NCBI GenBank assembly: GCA_029261355.1
Contig: JAJDBM010000002.1
Coordinates: forward strand, 88,868-152,867
Direction of reading: 5' to 3'
DNA: 64,000 nucleotides
Source of the DNA: Nitrospirales bacterium
GTDB lineage: Bacteria > Nitrospirota > Nitrospiria > Nitrospirales > UBA8639
Shown: positions 8,462 to 16,966 of the stretch, piece after piece
How positions within the stretch are numbered: the stretch's first letter is position 1
Layout of the letters: each line of letters begins with the position of its first letter
The notes under the pieces: generated by a model
What the model saw: the letters and a program-made list of their open reading frames with translations, nothing else
Told to the model about the DNA's origin: nothing
Database searches by the model: none
Program-made: the position numbers and the translations under genes

Positions 8462-8556
8462 GGGTATACCCTATTTGAGAGTAAGTCATCACCATAAAAA
8501 ACCCGCTAAACATGCGGGTTTTAAAAGTCGATTTTCGAGGGGACCCTATTTGAGAG
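8462..8556 (+). repeat. 95-bp dispersed repeat, copy 2
   Basis: Second copy of the 7172-7266 repeat, in the same orientation. It carries terminal CCCTATTTGAGAG words at 8469-8481 and 8544-8556 and an internal hairpin (AAACCCGC / GCGGGTTTT) that could end transcription. It lies upstream of the secreted protein gene at 8820 and is not part of a supported gene. Confidence 0.7.
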
Positions 8557-8777
8557 GGTTATTTAGTCCCTTTGGGTTTTGGTGTGCGTCTCTTAACACG
8601 GATTTGTTGGTCAACAGGCGTAGACTTATTAAATTCAAATTTCAGATTGCGAAATTTAAACCCGCGACGCCGAGACTGGATTTTTGCAAATTTGAAAATG
8701 CCCCCTCTGAGGGCAAAAGTCGTTCTAATAATAGACGCAGTGGGATTCATGCTGAAAGTATGGAGCTAATGCAGGGA

Positions 8778-8805
8778 AACGCCAAGGCGTTGCTTTGTTT
8801 TTTCC
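8778..8805 (+). terminator. Rho-independent terminator-like hairpin
   Basis: AACGCC (8778-8783) and GGCGTT (8786-8791) pair across 2 nt. They are followed by a T-rich tract (GCTTTGTTTTTT), so transcripts arriving from the left would stop just before the gene at 8820. Only 15 bp separate it from that start codon, so it might instead act as an attenuator. Confidence 0.5.
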
Positions 8806-8819
8806 ACAAGGGGGCAATT

Positions 8820-9353
8820 ATGAAATGGTTGGTCGTGCTGGTAGTGATCTTATTTACAGCGGTTCCGGTTTTGGCGGAGCCTCCATTCGTCGCCCTCATC
8901 ATCCCAAGTTGGGGGGTAACAACCCAATTCACAGAAGAGAGGGCAGACGGGTCCGTGTTTGCCATTGCGGCACACGAGCAGGATTTGCATGCTGTGCGAG
9001 GTAGGGCGCGGCTCTATCTCAATCTAAACGTAGCCATTGAAGACATCCGCAAAGTCCGGTGTGGGGTCATCATCGGCAATTACCAAGTTTCAGATATTTC
9101 CAAACACCTCATTGAGGGCTACTACGGGCCGGAACTCTGGTTTTCACACATTCCAAAAGGAAAGGTGGCGAAACTCGCCTTCTATGGCGAGAAGTTTCCA
9201 GTAGAAATTTATGCGGCCACGTTCGAAGTGACAAGCAATGAGGGCAACCAAGAGAATACATGGATACGCGCTTCCTCTGAGCCACAAGAGGGGGGTATTC
9301 CCTTTTATGCCTATCAGGAAATCACGCTGAATGATGTGTGTGAAAGCTTTTAG
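8820..9353 (+). CDS. Secreted hypothetical protein
   Basis: From ATG 8820 the 177-residue product starts with a clear signal peptide (MKWLVVLVVILFTAVPVLA, cleavage before EPPF), and AAGGGGG lies about 7 nt upstream. The frame stays open further upstream through the repeat, but that extension is not protein-like. The mature part appears to be a beta-rich domain of about 158 residues with only two cysteines; no family is recognised. Its stop codon overlaps that of the convergent higA gene. Confidence 0.6.
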   Translation: MKWLVVLVVILFTAVPVLAEPPFVALIIPSWGVTTQFTEERADGSVFAIAAHEQDLHAVRGRARLYLNLNVAIEDIRKVRCGVIIGNYQVSDISKHLIEGYYGPELWFSHIPKGKVAKLAFYGEKFPVEIYAATFEVTSNEGNQENTWIRASSEPQEGGIPFYAYQEITLNDVCESF

Positions 9354-9664
9354 ACCGGAAGGGGTGCGGCTTCAGGAAACCGCTTGACCTTGATCGTCTT
9401 GGCCGTTTTCTCGACATGGGCGAGATCATAGGCCATTTGCATCCGCATCCAATGTTCAACGGTCGAGCCAAAAGCTTTCGACACCCTGACGGCCATTTCT
9501 GGCGAAAGTGATGTTTTCTCATTGGTTACACGAGACAAGGTTTGTCGCGTCACCCCAAGCCGCTCGGCAGCATCGGTGATGCTGATGCCTGATGCCTCAA
9601 CGGAATGTTTAATTATCTTGCCCGGATGAACGGGGTTCCTCATAGCCATAGTTTTTCTCCTCAA
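9350..9664 (-). CDS. higA: HigA-type antitoxin, second locus
   Basis: This 104-residue protein has the HigA signature RNPVHPGKIIKHSVEASG, a helix-turn-helix (TDAAERLGVTRQTLSRVTNE) and the WMRMQMAYDLAHVEK block. It is only distantly similar to the HigA at 5475, so cross-neutralisation is not expected. Its start overlaps the end of the toxin gene by 4 bp (ATGA-type coupling). It is the best candidate to bind the TGTTACA sites around 7.3-8.5 kb and 9.95 kb. Confidence 0.88.
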   Translation of the reverse strand: MRRKTMAMRNPVHPGKIIKHSVEASGISITDAAERLGVTRQTLSRVTNEKTSLSPEMAVRVSKAFGSTVEHWMRMQMAYDLAHVEKTAKTIKVKRFPEAAPLPV

Positions 9665-9939
9665 TGATAGTCCACTAAATCCACATCAAAGGCGTTGCCA
9701 TCTTCAAAGCGGAAGATGATCCGATGATTGCGCGACACAAACACACTGAAAAACCCGCGAAGGTTTCCCGTGAGCCGATGAAAGCCAAAGCCTGTAATGT
9801 CGAGTTCGTGTACAGTCTGAGCGGTATCTAAGATGGAAAGATACAACTCGGCTTTGTCGGCAATATCCGTGCGCAAGCCGCTCCGGTCGCCTTTCTCGTA
9901 AAGCTTTTTTAAGCCTCGATGCTTAAAATTCTCGATCAT
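9661..9939 (-). CDS. higB: HigB-type toxin, second locus
   Basis: This 92-residue RelE-superfamily toxin starts MIENFKHRGLKKLYEKGD. It has the family block ELDITGFGFHRLTGNLRGFF and ends with FRFEDGNAFDVDLVDYH. It lies immediately upstream of, and overlaps, its antitoxin gene. The product of this family is a ribosome-dependent mRNA interferase. The predicted promoter lies so close that transcription would begin at or next to the ATG, so the message may be leaderless. Confidence 0.9.
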   Translation of the reverse strand: MIENFKHRGLKKLYEKGDRSGLRTDIADKAELYLSILDTAQTVHELDITGFGFHRLTGNLRGFFSVFVSRNHRIIFRFEDGNAFDVDLVDYH

Positions 9940-9944
9940 GAATT

Positions 9945-9974
9945 ATTGTAACACGTAACACGACATGTTACAAT
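9945..9974 (-). promoter_or_regulatory. Operator and promoter of the second higBA
   Basis: ATTGTAACA (9945-9953) and TGTTACAAT (9966-9974) form a perfect 9-bp inverted repeat with a 12-nt spacer that holds a further GTAACA half-site. On the minus strand TTGTAA, a 17-nt spacer and TACAAT give a good promoter built from these same arms, so bound repressor would block polymerase. The -10 ends 5 nt before the higB start codon. Confidence 0.65.
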
Positions 9975-10087
9975 AACATTTTATAGTGGGGTTAAGCCAT
10001 TGAAAGACTAGGAAAAAAATGGGATGATTTGTCGTAATCTATATTATCACTCAATTTAAATAACCAAGAATATCTGGGAATTTACCT

Positions 10088-10309
10088 ATGGATGTCTCTC
10101 GTTTGTTGTCGGTCATCAACGATATTGAATTTGAGTATAAAGAAGGCCTTTCAAAACTTTTGGCAACACTAATTCAACAGTACACAGCCGCAAGAGATGC
10201 TCCTACTCAAGACAACACCTCTTCAATTCAAACGGCCTACCAGAACCTAATAAATTATGTTGACGAAGACGCCTTTTATAATTACACACCGAGCAAGGCT
10301 GCATTCTAA
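10088..10309 (+). CDS. 5' fragment of a frameshifted hypothetical gene
   Basis: The 73-residue frame starts MDVSRLLSVINDIEFEYKEG and stops at TAA 10307-10309 right after PSKAAF. Shifting one base at about 10303 lets the reading continue as ILSAIGGENLVGLGFREQLD in the frame of the next segment. That is a natural protein junction (a missing A in GCAATT would restore it). I therefore read 10088-11280 as one gene of about 390 codons broken by a 1-nt deletion, either a real mutation or a sequencing or assembly error. Confidence 0.6.
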   Translation: MDVSRLLSVINDIEFEYKEGLSKLLATLIQQYTAARDAPTQDNTSSIQTAYQNLINYVDEDAFYNYTPSKAAF

Positions 10310-10332
10310 GTGCTATCGGTGGAGAAAACCTG

Positions 10333-11280
10333 GTGGGCCTCGGCTTCCGAGAACAGCTAGACAATATCTTGTCTGTATCTGGGCAAACGACAGCAGGGAT
10401 TGTAACAGGACTCACCACCTTACAAAACGAAATTGAAGCTTTTAAAAAGGCCTGCATCCAAGCAAAAAATGGTCTTGAGGCTTTGGGGCTAAATTCCCAT
10501 ACTATCCCGGATGGTCAGTTCGAAGTCGGTGTCCTTATCCCATGCCAACTGGTGGACCAAAAACTAGCGACTCTCGTTAAGGAACTTGAAGGATGGAATA
10601 AGATTGTTCGTGGATTTCAGGAAGTCGCCGGTGATGAAGAACGTGAAGTCACTGTATCTGGATTAGCTTCTGGTAGTTATGAAATTTATTTACCTCTAGG
10701 GTATGTTGCAGCCAAGCTCATCAGTCGTACTATCGACAAAATACTGGCATGGTATCTCCAGATTCTTGAAATTCGAAAACGGCGATTGGAGATCCAAGAG
10801 CTTGGGGCCCCGGTGGCAGAGGTAGCGAATGTTAAAAGACACGAAAAGAATCTTCTTGATACCGAAATAACGAAACTCGCAAAGGATCTAGTAAAAGAAG
10901 TTCATCCTAAGGTGGATGCGAATCGTCGCAATGAACTTGAAACGCATCTAAAAATTTCCATTCGCCAAATTTCACGCTTTGTGGATAAGGGAGGATTGGT
11001 AGAAGTTGATTCAAATACACCAGAAGAACCGGAGGAACCAACAGCTCCAGAAGGGGAGGAGGAAAACACAGAACAAACAAAAGAATATGAAAACTTAAAA
11101 AAGAATTTTGATCGTCTTAATTCAGAATTTGAACGCGTTTCTCAAGTTCTGAAACTGGGAAGTTCACTCCGTGCGTTGCCAGAAAGACCTGAGCCCATCC
11201 TCCAGCTCGAAGATGCGAATGATGAGGATTCAACAGACACTAAAAAAACATCAAGGAAAAAACCGTCAGAGAAAAAATAA
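10333..11280 (+). CDS. 3' segment of frameshifted coiled-coil protein of unknown function
   Basis: The 315-residue frame has no credible ribosome binding site at its GTG 10333 and is open further upstream to the frameshift near 10303. The protein is helical and highly charged, with a central block YLPLGYVAAKLISRTIDKILAWY and then ILEIRKRRLEIQEL. It ends with an acidic stretch rich in EEPEEPTAPEGEEE and a lysine-rich tail. Coiled coil is likely around residues 235-280. I do not recognise a named family. It converges on the OLD-like nuclease gene in an accessory neighbourhood, which hints at a defence role without proving one. Confidence 0.6.
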   Translation: MGLGFREQLDNILSVSGQTTAGIVTGLTTLQNEIEAFKKACIQAKNGLEALGLNSHTIPDGQFEVGVLIPCQLVDQKLATLVKELEGWNKIVRGFQEVAGDEEREVTVSGLASGSYEIYLPLGYVAAKLISRTIDKILAWYLQILEIRKRRLEIQELGAPVAEVANVKRHEKNLLDTEITKLAKDLVKEVHPKVDANRRNELETHLKISIRQISRFVDKGGLVEVDSNTPEEPEEPTAPEGEEENTEQTKEYENLKKNFDRLNSEFERVSQVLKLGSSLRALPERPEPILQLEDANDEDSTDTKKTSRKKPSEKK

Positions 11281-11390
11281 GGATATTTCACATATTGACG
11301 ATTATCACTCTAGATAGCGGTCATTCGTTACACGCAGAGGTTTGGCCGTAAACGACCAAAAGCGGATATTACCAAATATTTAAGTCGTTA

Positions 11391-13163
11391 CTAGCTGAAG
11401 TGTACGGTTAGGTAATCGCCCAACTCTCGCACAAAACACCATATATCGTCGTCCCTAGTTGGGTTGTCCCGTATAAAGTTTGCTGCTTCATTTGCCCACG
11501 CCCACTTCTTTCCTTTTGAAGCATCTATACCGCAGCCAACAAGCCACTCTTCAAGCTCTCCCACATCAACAATAAAAATACCAATGACACGTAACTTTTC
11601 AACCAACTCCCTTAGCTGTGCGCCGACTTCTTGGGGTAGTTTACTTATTCCCCCGCTCTTCAACTTTTTCATTCCATATAACGATGAGCTAAGCGTAGAA
11701 AGCTCATGTCTGAGACTTTCATCATCGTTTTTGGCCCAACTATACTCTTTAGATGCTAAATCCTTGAGTTGACTGCGTGCTTGCTCTTCACTAATCGTAG
11801 GAGGCAGCTTTCGCACTTCTTCAGCGACATTTTCTACTTCTGTCATCAATTCTAAAGCAATTTCTTGATCACAGACATTAGTGAGAATTTGCCTCATTTT
11901 TACTGTGTCCGTAATTATGTCCAAATCCGCTATGATCGCCACAGGGATTCCAAGAATTTTATACATATTGCAGGTGTCGGCGATCCCGCCTGTCCCACCT
12001 ACAGTAGTAAAGTGGATATCAAAATTTCGTTCTGCGCCTACCCGTTCCCATGCCGCTTGGTAAACTATGCGATCTCCATCACCCTCAACAATGGTTACGG
12101 CTTGAGCAAATATTCCGTCTAGAACTGTTTCGGCACGAACAGTCGGTTTTTTCAGTGCCTCCGCTAATGCTACAGAATCCACATGCCTTGCAGAAAAGCC
12201 ATTGGATTTTTTAGTTAGGCGAATAATTTGAAGACTCGTGGCGGTTTGAATTACACCGCGAAGAATTTGGCTACTATGGGTAGCCACAAATGTCGCGGTT
12301 TGATCTGATGTAGCATTTGTACCTATAAATTGCCCAAGATTATAAGCCTGAGGTGGATGAAGACACATTTCGGGTTCATCTATTACGCTAACAGGTCTTC
12401 GACCTAACAAAATGGATATGACTGTTGCTATGTAGGATTTCATCCCATCGCCTTCTGATTCTATGGTCCGATAGTTCTTCATTTCATTTACTGACAAACG
12501 AGATTCCGCGCTAGGGACTAGTCCATTTTCGGCAATTCTCAGACACAATTTATTCCCTCTCGAAATATCAGACCAAACAGCTTTAGAAAAGGCTCTTTGT
12601 GATTCCCCTGTAAGCTCTTTACGAGCACTGTCATTTAGGTGTAGAGCATGAAGATCATTGGTGGGTGGCTGAGTTACGAAATCAATCGTACCCGTTGAAG
12701 CCAAGCTAGTTAATCGATTTTCAAGAAATAACGCCGTAACTAAATATCTACTCATCCAGACGAAATATTCATTTTTACGGTTTCTAGAGGTAGCTGAAGC
12801 TGATTGATTCTTCCATTGCTCAACTTGAGGAAAACTTACATTCGGAGCACCTTGCCCAGTACCTAGATAAGCCGTTCTAGAGATAAATTGCTCCTGATCA
12901 TTATCATCCCAAATGCTATAGATGTAACCTTCATCTTTTAAACATTTCATAAAGGACTGATGGTCTGGAGTATCAATTTCTAAATTAATAGCGACAGTAA
13001 GCTTTCTCGCTTCACCAGAAATTGTTTCCTTAATATCACGTAAAAGCTGACTTTTTCCCGATGAATTAGGTCCGACGATTACGGTCAGTCCGGTGCAAAT
13101 AATCTCTCCTAAACCCGGTAATTCAAGACGTTTTATTGGCTTAAAATCAGTAAGTTTTTCCAT
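11391..13163 (-). CDS. OLD-family ATPase with TOPRIM nuclease domain
   Basis: The N-terminal half of this 590-residue protein is an ABC-type (AAA15/RecF-like) ATPase with Walker A VIVGPNSSGKSQLL, Walker B SVIDEPEMCLHPPQ and the H-loop FVATHSSQIL. The C-terminal half carries TOPRIM motifs: the glutamate in TIVEGDGDRIVYQ and the DxD in IIADLDI. This is the layout of OLD (overcoming lysogenization defect) nucleases, which act in phage defence alone or with partners as in Gabija. No UvrD-like partner or DUF4435 protein is adjacent, so a stand-alone OLD is the best call. The start is well placed before the first P-loop strand. Confidence 0.8.
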   Translation of the reverse strand: MEKLTDFKPIKRLELPGLGEIICTGLTVIVGPNSSGKSQLLRDIKETISGEARKLTVAINLEIDTPDHQSFMKCLKDEGYIYSIWDDNDQEQFISRTAYLGTGQGAPNVSFPQVEQWKNQSASATSRNRKNEYFVWMSRYLVTALFLENRLTSLASTGTIDFVTQPPTNDLHALHLNDSARKELTGESQRAFSKAVWSDISRGNKLCLRIAENGLVPSAESRLSVNEMKNYRTIESEGDGMKSYIATVISILLGRRPVSVIDEPEMCLHPPQAYNLGQFIGTNATSDQTATFVATHSSQILRGVIQTATSLQIIRLTKKSNGFSARHVDSVALAEALKKPTVRAETVLDGIFAQAVTIVEGDGDRIVYQAAWERVGAERNFDIHFTTVGGTGGIADTCNMYKILGIPVAIIADLDIITDTVKMRQILTNVCDQEIALELMTEVENVAEEVRKLPPTISEEQARSQLKDLASKEYSWAKNDDESLRHELSTLSSSLYGMKKLKSGGISKLPQEVGAQLRELVEKLRVIGIFIVDVGELEEWLVGCGIDASKGKKWAWANEAANFIRDNPTRDDDIWCFVRELGDYLTVHFS

Positions 13164-13425
13164 AATGTTCCTGCTTTTTAAAGGTATTTTCGCTGTGGTA
13201 GGTGTAATAACATCCGCTTTTCCACAATAACCCTTATCCGACTAATAATGTGCGAGGATGAGGCGCGGGCACGATATTGTCTATGTCAGGTACATTTGAT
13301 CTTTCGGCCATCTCTGCTAAAGAGGATGAGTAATGCACTGCGTACAAGAGAAAGGCTCCTTCATGAGTAATATTATCACCCTCCCCTTTAAAGCACGGCG
13401 GGATAGCTGTGGTGGTGTCGGGGTC

Positions 13426-13457
13426 CGGGGCAGCGCCCCGCATTCGGCAACGCCGAA
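13426..13457. repeat. Two tandem GC-rich stem-loops
   Basis: CGGGGC / GCCCCG (13426-13440, loop AGC) and TTCGGC / GCCGAA (13443-13457, loop AAC) stand side by side in the 536-bp gap between the OLD-like gene and the SUMF1 gene. They are richer in GC than their surroundings and resemble REP-type intergenic elements. Apart from these hairpins I see nothing supported in 13164-13699; the 82-codon frame over it looks spurious. Confidence 0.5.
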
Positions 13458-13699
13458 AGGGAAAGAAGAAAATACCTGCCACACAGTCCGATATTGATCA
13501 TCGAGTACGTGTGATCCAAAAAAAAATGTCCTAATTCTCTGTTTGAAAATTCGAGCCTTCCCTGAAGGCAGTACGGTATTTGCTTCGGTTGAACCTTGGG
13601 GACTTTCCTAACCTAAAAGCGCATTTTCTTTCTTTTTTTGCCTGCTCAGGATGCCACTCAGAAATAAGTACTCTTTAATCACTTATGATTGAACTGGCT

Positions 13700-14557
13700 T
13701 TACTCTTTAGCATCCTTTGCGCATCGGAAGCCTGTTGAGTGATTTCGGTCTAGTGGTTTGCTCATGATTCTCGTAAAGATGCGGGCTTGTGGGGTTTCGC
13801 CTTGCCAGCCTGAGCTTCTGAGGACTTTGAACCCCCCGGATTGTGGGCCTTTGGGATTTCGCTCAGGACTTTTGGAATAATATTGAGAGTCATACCAGTC
13901 GGCGACCCATTCCCAGACATTCCCCGCCATATCATATGCACCGTACGGACTTTTCCCGGCTTCATAAATACCAACGGGGACGAGTGTCGTCTCCCCGTTC
14001 CAGGTCACTTGGTTATAGTTCAAATGTTTGTCTGTTGGTTCCACGTCACCCCAAGGAAAGCGCCAATCGTTTGGACCTTTAGCTGCTTTTTCCCATTCCG
14101 CTTCGGTTGGTAGTCGTTTTTCGGCCCATTTGCAGTAGGCTTCGGCGTCGAACCAATCCACATTAATGACGGGAAGGTCCACTACTGACTCTGGCATGGT
14201 ATTGCCTTGCCACAGTCCTTTGGTCGGGTCAGTTGGGTGTTGAGGCGTGCGATGTCCCGTTTTGGTGATAAAGGTCAAATATCGCCCATTTGTCACTTCA
14301 TATTTATCAATGTAGAACGTATCCAAAAAGACATCATGATTGGGGCGCTCATCAACCCCTCCATCACGTGCCGCTTTGGGCACACCCATAGGGAATACGC
14401 CTTCAGGGACGAGGACCATAGGAGCGGTATCTTTTCCCTGTATTTCCTGCGGTTGATCGGCCTTCACAATTTCGCTATTCCCGATGACAAGACTCAGAGC
14501 CATTATTCCTAAGGCAATGCGAACATGTGTAGTGAGCTGGATAGAATGCTGTGTCAT
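13700..14557 (-). CDS. SUMF1/formylglycine-generating-enzyme-like protein, exported
   Basis: This 285-residue protein has an N-terminal signal sequence with cleavage near VKADQP. A SUMF1/FGE-sulfatase domain then spans roughly residue 45 to the end, with family blocks VPEGVFPMGVP, DKYEVTNGRYLTFI, RLPTEAEWEKAAKG, YDMAGNVWEWVADWYD and GFRCAKD. True formylglycine-generating enzymes use a cysteine pair near the C-terminus. Here only scattered cysteines remain, so it is probably not an active FGE but one of the many exported SUMF1-domain proteins. Long flanking non-coding stretches suggest it is a single-gene unit. Confidence 0.85.
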   Translation of the reverse strand: MTQHSIQLTTHVRIALGIMALSLVIGNSEIVKADQPQEIQGKDTAPMVLVPEGVFPMGVPKAARDGGVDERPNHDVFLDTFYIDKYEVTNGRYLTFITKTGHRTPQHPTDPTKGLWQGNTMPESVVDLPVINVDWFDAEAYCKWAEKRLPTEAEWEKAAKGPNDWRFPWGDVEPTDKHLNYNQVTWNGETTLVPVGIYEAGKSPYGAYDMAGNVWEWVADWYDSQYYSKSPERNPKGPQSGGFKVLRSSGWQGETPQARIFTRIMSKPLDRNHSTGFRCAKDAKE

Positions 14558-14770
14558 GACCGTCTCCCTTTTTCTGTCTGTATTGGGTTTTTCAGTATAA
14601 TCTTCAAGGGGGTGTTGACCCTCGTGGTATCAACATACCATAAAGGCCTCGGGTCAGATGAAGGGGTTGCCTCCAATCTGGAGGCCTCGTTATGATGCCC
14701 TCGATTAGGAGTTCAACCGTTGTTCTCCTTTCAATTATTCGAGACGTTCAATATTTAGGGTGATTACATC

Positions 14771-15181
14771 ATGAGTCAATCAGGCATGTTGGGTCTTCGA
14801 CATCTCGCGTTAAACGTGAAGGACATTCAGGTCTCTCAACCATTTTATGAGCAGATTTTTGGTATGAAGGTCGTTTGGCAACCTGATCCTGATAATGTCT
14901 ATCTGAGCTCTGGTTCTGATAATTTAGCTCTACATCAAATTCCGGCTGAGAAACTGACCTCATATTCACAACAAGAAGGCCAATTTTTGGACCATTTGGG
15001 GTTTTTGTTTGATTCTCCCGCCAATGTGGATGTGATGTTCAAACAGGTTCAAGCTCGTGAGGTCACCATTGTGAAGCCTCTCAAGGAGCATCGAGATGGG
15101 AGTTATTCGTTTTACCTTGCTGATCCTGATGGTAACGTCGTTCAAATTCTCTATGAGCCAACTGTGAGTCGCACTCTATGA
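14771..15181 (+). CDS. VOC-family (glyoxalase-like) protein
   Basis: This 136-residue protein has the paired beta-alpha-beta modules of the vicinal oxygen chelate fold. It starts LRHLALNVKDIQVSQPFYEQ and ends YSFYLADPDGNVVQILYEP. Candidate metal ligands are the histidine in RHLALNV, the one in LDHLGFLF and the glutamate in ILYEPT. Such proteins act as lyases, dioxygenases or isomerases, and the substrate cannot be read. Its stop overlaps the start of the MBL-fold gene by 4 bp, so the two are translationally coupled. Confidence 0.82.
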   Translation: MSQSGMLGLRHLALNVKDIQVSQPFYEQIFGMKVVWQPDPDNVYLSSGSDNLALHQIPAEKLTSYSQQEGQFLDHLGFLFDSPANVDVMFKQVQAREVTIVKPLKEHRDGSYSFYLADPDGNVVQILYEPTVSRTL

Positions 15182-16797
15182 GTACGTGGGATATTTACCA
15201 AGCTGATCAGTATATTGGTCTTCACCCGTGGGTATGGGCTCAGTTGGAAAGTTCTGAGCCACCTGGCCCCCTGCCATTTCTAGGAGGTGTCGATCCACAA
15301 ATAGTGGAGAGCTTGCATCAGGTCCATAGCATTTTATTGAGCTCGGTAGAGACGGCGATGAGCGATATCATGGCTCATCGCGCACCATTGGATGATCCGG
15401 CCACTCCCCGACGACTTGAAGATGCCTATGCGGAAGTCGTGGCTTCTCGCCCACAGTTGAAGGCTCACATCAAATGCGGACGGAAGCCAGACGGTACTTT
15501 CCAGTGGGACTACCGTTCTGATTCTCGACTGTCAGCCACGATGACCTATGCTGGCTTGCGCATTTTTAATGCGGCGACACAAAATGCCATTCCGTTTATG
15601 TTTGAGCGGCCCCTTGCTCCTATGGTTGGTAAGTTTTTAGGGTTTTTAGATGGCACGCGAACTGTGGCGGAGATTCGAACGGCTGCGACTGCTTCAGGAC
15701 CGGATATGGAACGACACTTGACTCAGTTATTTGAACTCTTGCGTGATAGTGAATGTCTGGCGGTGACATCTACAGCAACGGTTCAAGAACAATGGTTACG
15801 TCATACGCAGGATCAAGATCTCATTCATCTTGGGCATGCAGCTTTAATGTATCGTCAACGTGATCAGTTTTTCTGGGTAGATCCTTGGTTGATGCCCTGG
15901 TTTGCGGAATCCCCTACCCCCTCGTTATGGATGAATCTATTACCACGTCCAGCCGCCATCTTTTTGACTCATGATCATGATGACCACGTCGATCCTCGTT
16001 CCCTGTATCATTTGCCTAAAGATATCCCGATTTTTGTTCCAAGTCGCAAGAATCGGCAGAGGTTGTATTTCGATTATTTGTCTTTGCTTCGTGAGCTAGG
16101 GTTTACGCATGTTACGGAAATGGCTCATGGAGATACCTGGAAATTTGATGGTGGCGAAGTGGTCTCCGTCCCATTTTTTGGCGAAGATCCCTGTGATTTA
16201 GAATTGCCACGAAATTGCTATTTGATTGCTGACCGTGGGCATAATTCCTTGGTCCATGCGGATAGTGGTCCGACGAATAATGGTAAGTCACCCCTACAAG
16301 ATGGCGTGATCACGGACTTAGTTTCGCGTTATGGTCCTGTTGCTACCGTGTTGTCTTCACAACAGCAACTCAAAGAAGTACGGAGCTATACGGCCCATGC
16401 CTGCTTGTCACATCCAGGGACGTGGCTTGACGTAGGTGAGAATGGCTATCTCACCAATGAATATTTGACTGAGTTATGTACGACTGCCAAAGCGAAGCTG
16501 TTCGTCTCCTATGCGACAGGAGGAGCGGATTGGTATCCCGATCACCTCTCATTTATGTTTAGCCACCGAAATCCTGCGAGAACGGCTTTGATCACAGCCC
16601 ATTGGGATCAGCCTGACTCCTTGCGACAACTTCTTCATCCTGTAGGATGTGCCTATCATTATGCTCAGGCGCTGGATCTGTTTCGTGCCGGGGAACATGG
16701 CACGGTTGAAACTCTAACTGCTTCGCCGGCATTGTCCCCCATTCAACTATTTCAACTTGACCACCAACTTCCTTCATTCTTGGGCCGACCCGCCTAA
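15178..16797 (+). CDS. MBL-fold metallohydrolase with N-terminal extension
   Basis: The N-terminal ~200 residues of this 539-residue protein are of unknown type. They include FLGFLDGTRTVAEIR, which resembles a PqqD-like winged helix used for peptide or substrate recognition. A metallo-beta-lactamase-fold domain follows with the metal motif FLTHDHDDHVDPRS and further metal candidates in SLVHADSG and ITAHWDQ. It overlaps the VOC gene by 4 bp. The two probably work on the same small molecule or peptide, but the reaction is unknown. Confidence 0.72.
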   Translation: MSTWDIYQADQYIGLHPWVWAQLESSEPPGPLPFLGGVDPQIVESLHQVHSILLSSVETAMSDIMAHRAPLDDPATPRRLEDAYAEVVASRPQLKAHIKCGRKPDGTFQWDYRSDSRLSATMTYAGLRIFNAATQNAIPFMFERPLAPMVGKFLGFLDGTRTVAEIRTAATASGPDMERHLTQLFELLRDSECLAVTSTATVQEQWLRHTQDQDLIHLGHAALMYRQRDQFFWVDPWLMPWFAESPTPSLWMNLLPRPAAIFLTHDHDDHVDPRSLYHLPKDIPIFVPSRKNRQRLYFDYLSLLRELGFTHVTEMAHGDTWKFDGGEVVSVPFFGEDPCDLELPRNCYLIADRGHNSLVHADSGPTNNGKSPLQDGVITDLVSRYGPVATVLSSQQQLKEVRSYTAHACLSHPGTWLDVGENGYLTNEYLTELCTTAKAKLFVSYATGGADWYPDHLSFMFSHRNPARTALITAHWDQPDSLRQLLHPVGCAYHYAQALDLFRAGEHGTVETLTASPALSPIQLFQLDHQLPSFLGRPA

Positions 16798-16966
16798 CAC
16801 TTGTTTGTGTCCTTTGCCGTTTTTCTTGATAACATGCCTCTATACTTCCGTAGAAAACCATTGACTTCAAAGGATATTTTGTCGCTTGGACTCCTTCTGA
16901 AACTTAGGTATGATAGGGCTAGGCTAGAAGTGCAGACTTCGTATTTTGAAAAGGAAACATAGCACG

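Noticed and set aside
8559..8750. 63-codon basic minus-strand frame
   Set aside because: No ribosome binding site and composition driven by AT-rich DNA; cannot be supported, though not excluded.
8427..8819. Long in-frame upstream extension of the secreted protein gene
   Set aside because: It runs through the 95-bp repeat and a terminator-like hairpin, lacks a ribosome binding site, and a clear signal peptide starts at 8820.
7093..10000. Integron cassette array suggested by many small genes and repeats
   Set aside because: No integrase and no attC-like paired sites with the GTTRRRY core. Repeats are not placed after each gene.
13234..13482. 82-codon minus-strand frame in the gap after the OLD-like gene
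   Set aside because: It covers the GC-rich hairpins, has unlikely composition and no ribosome binding site.
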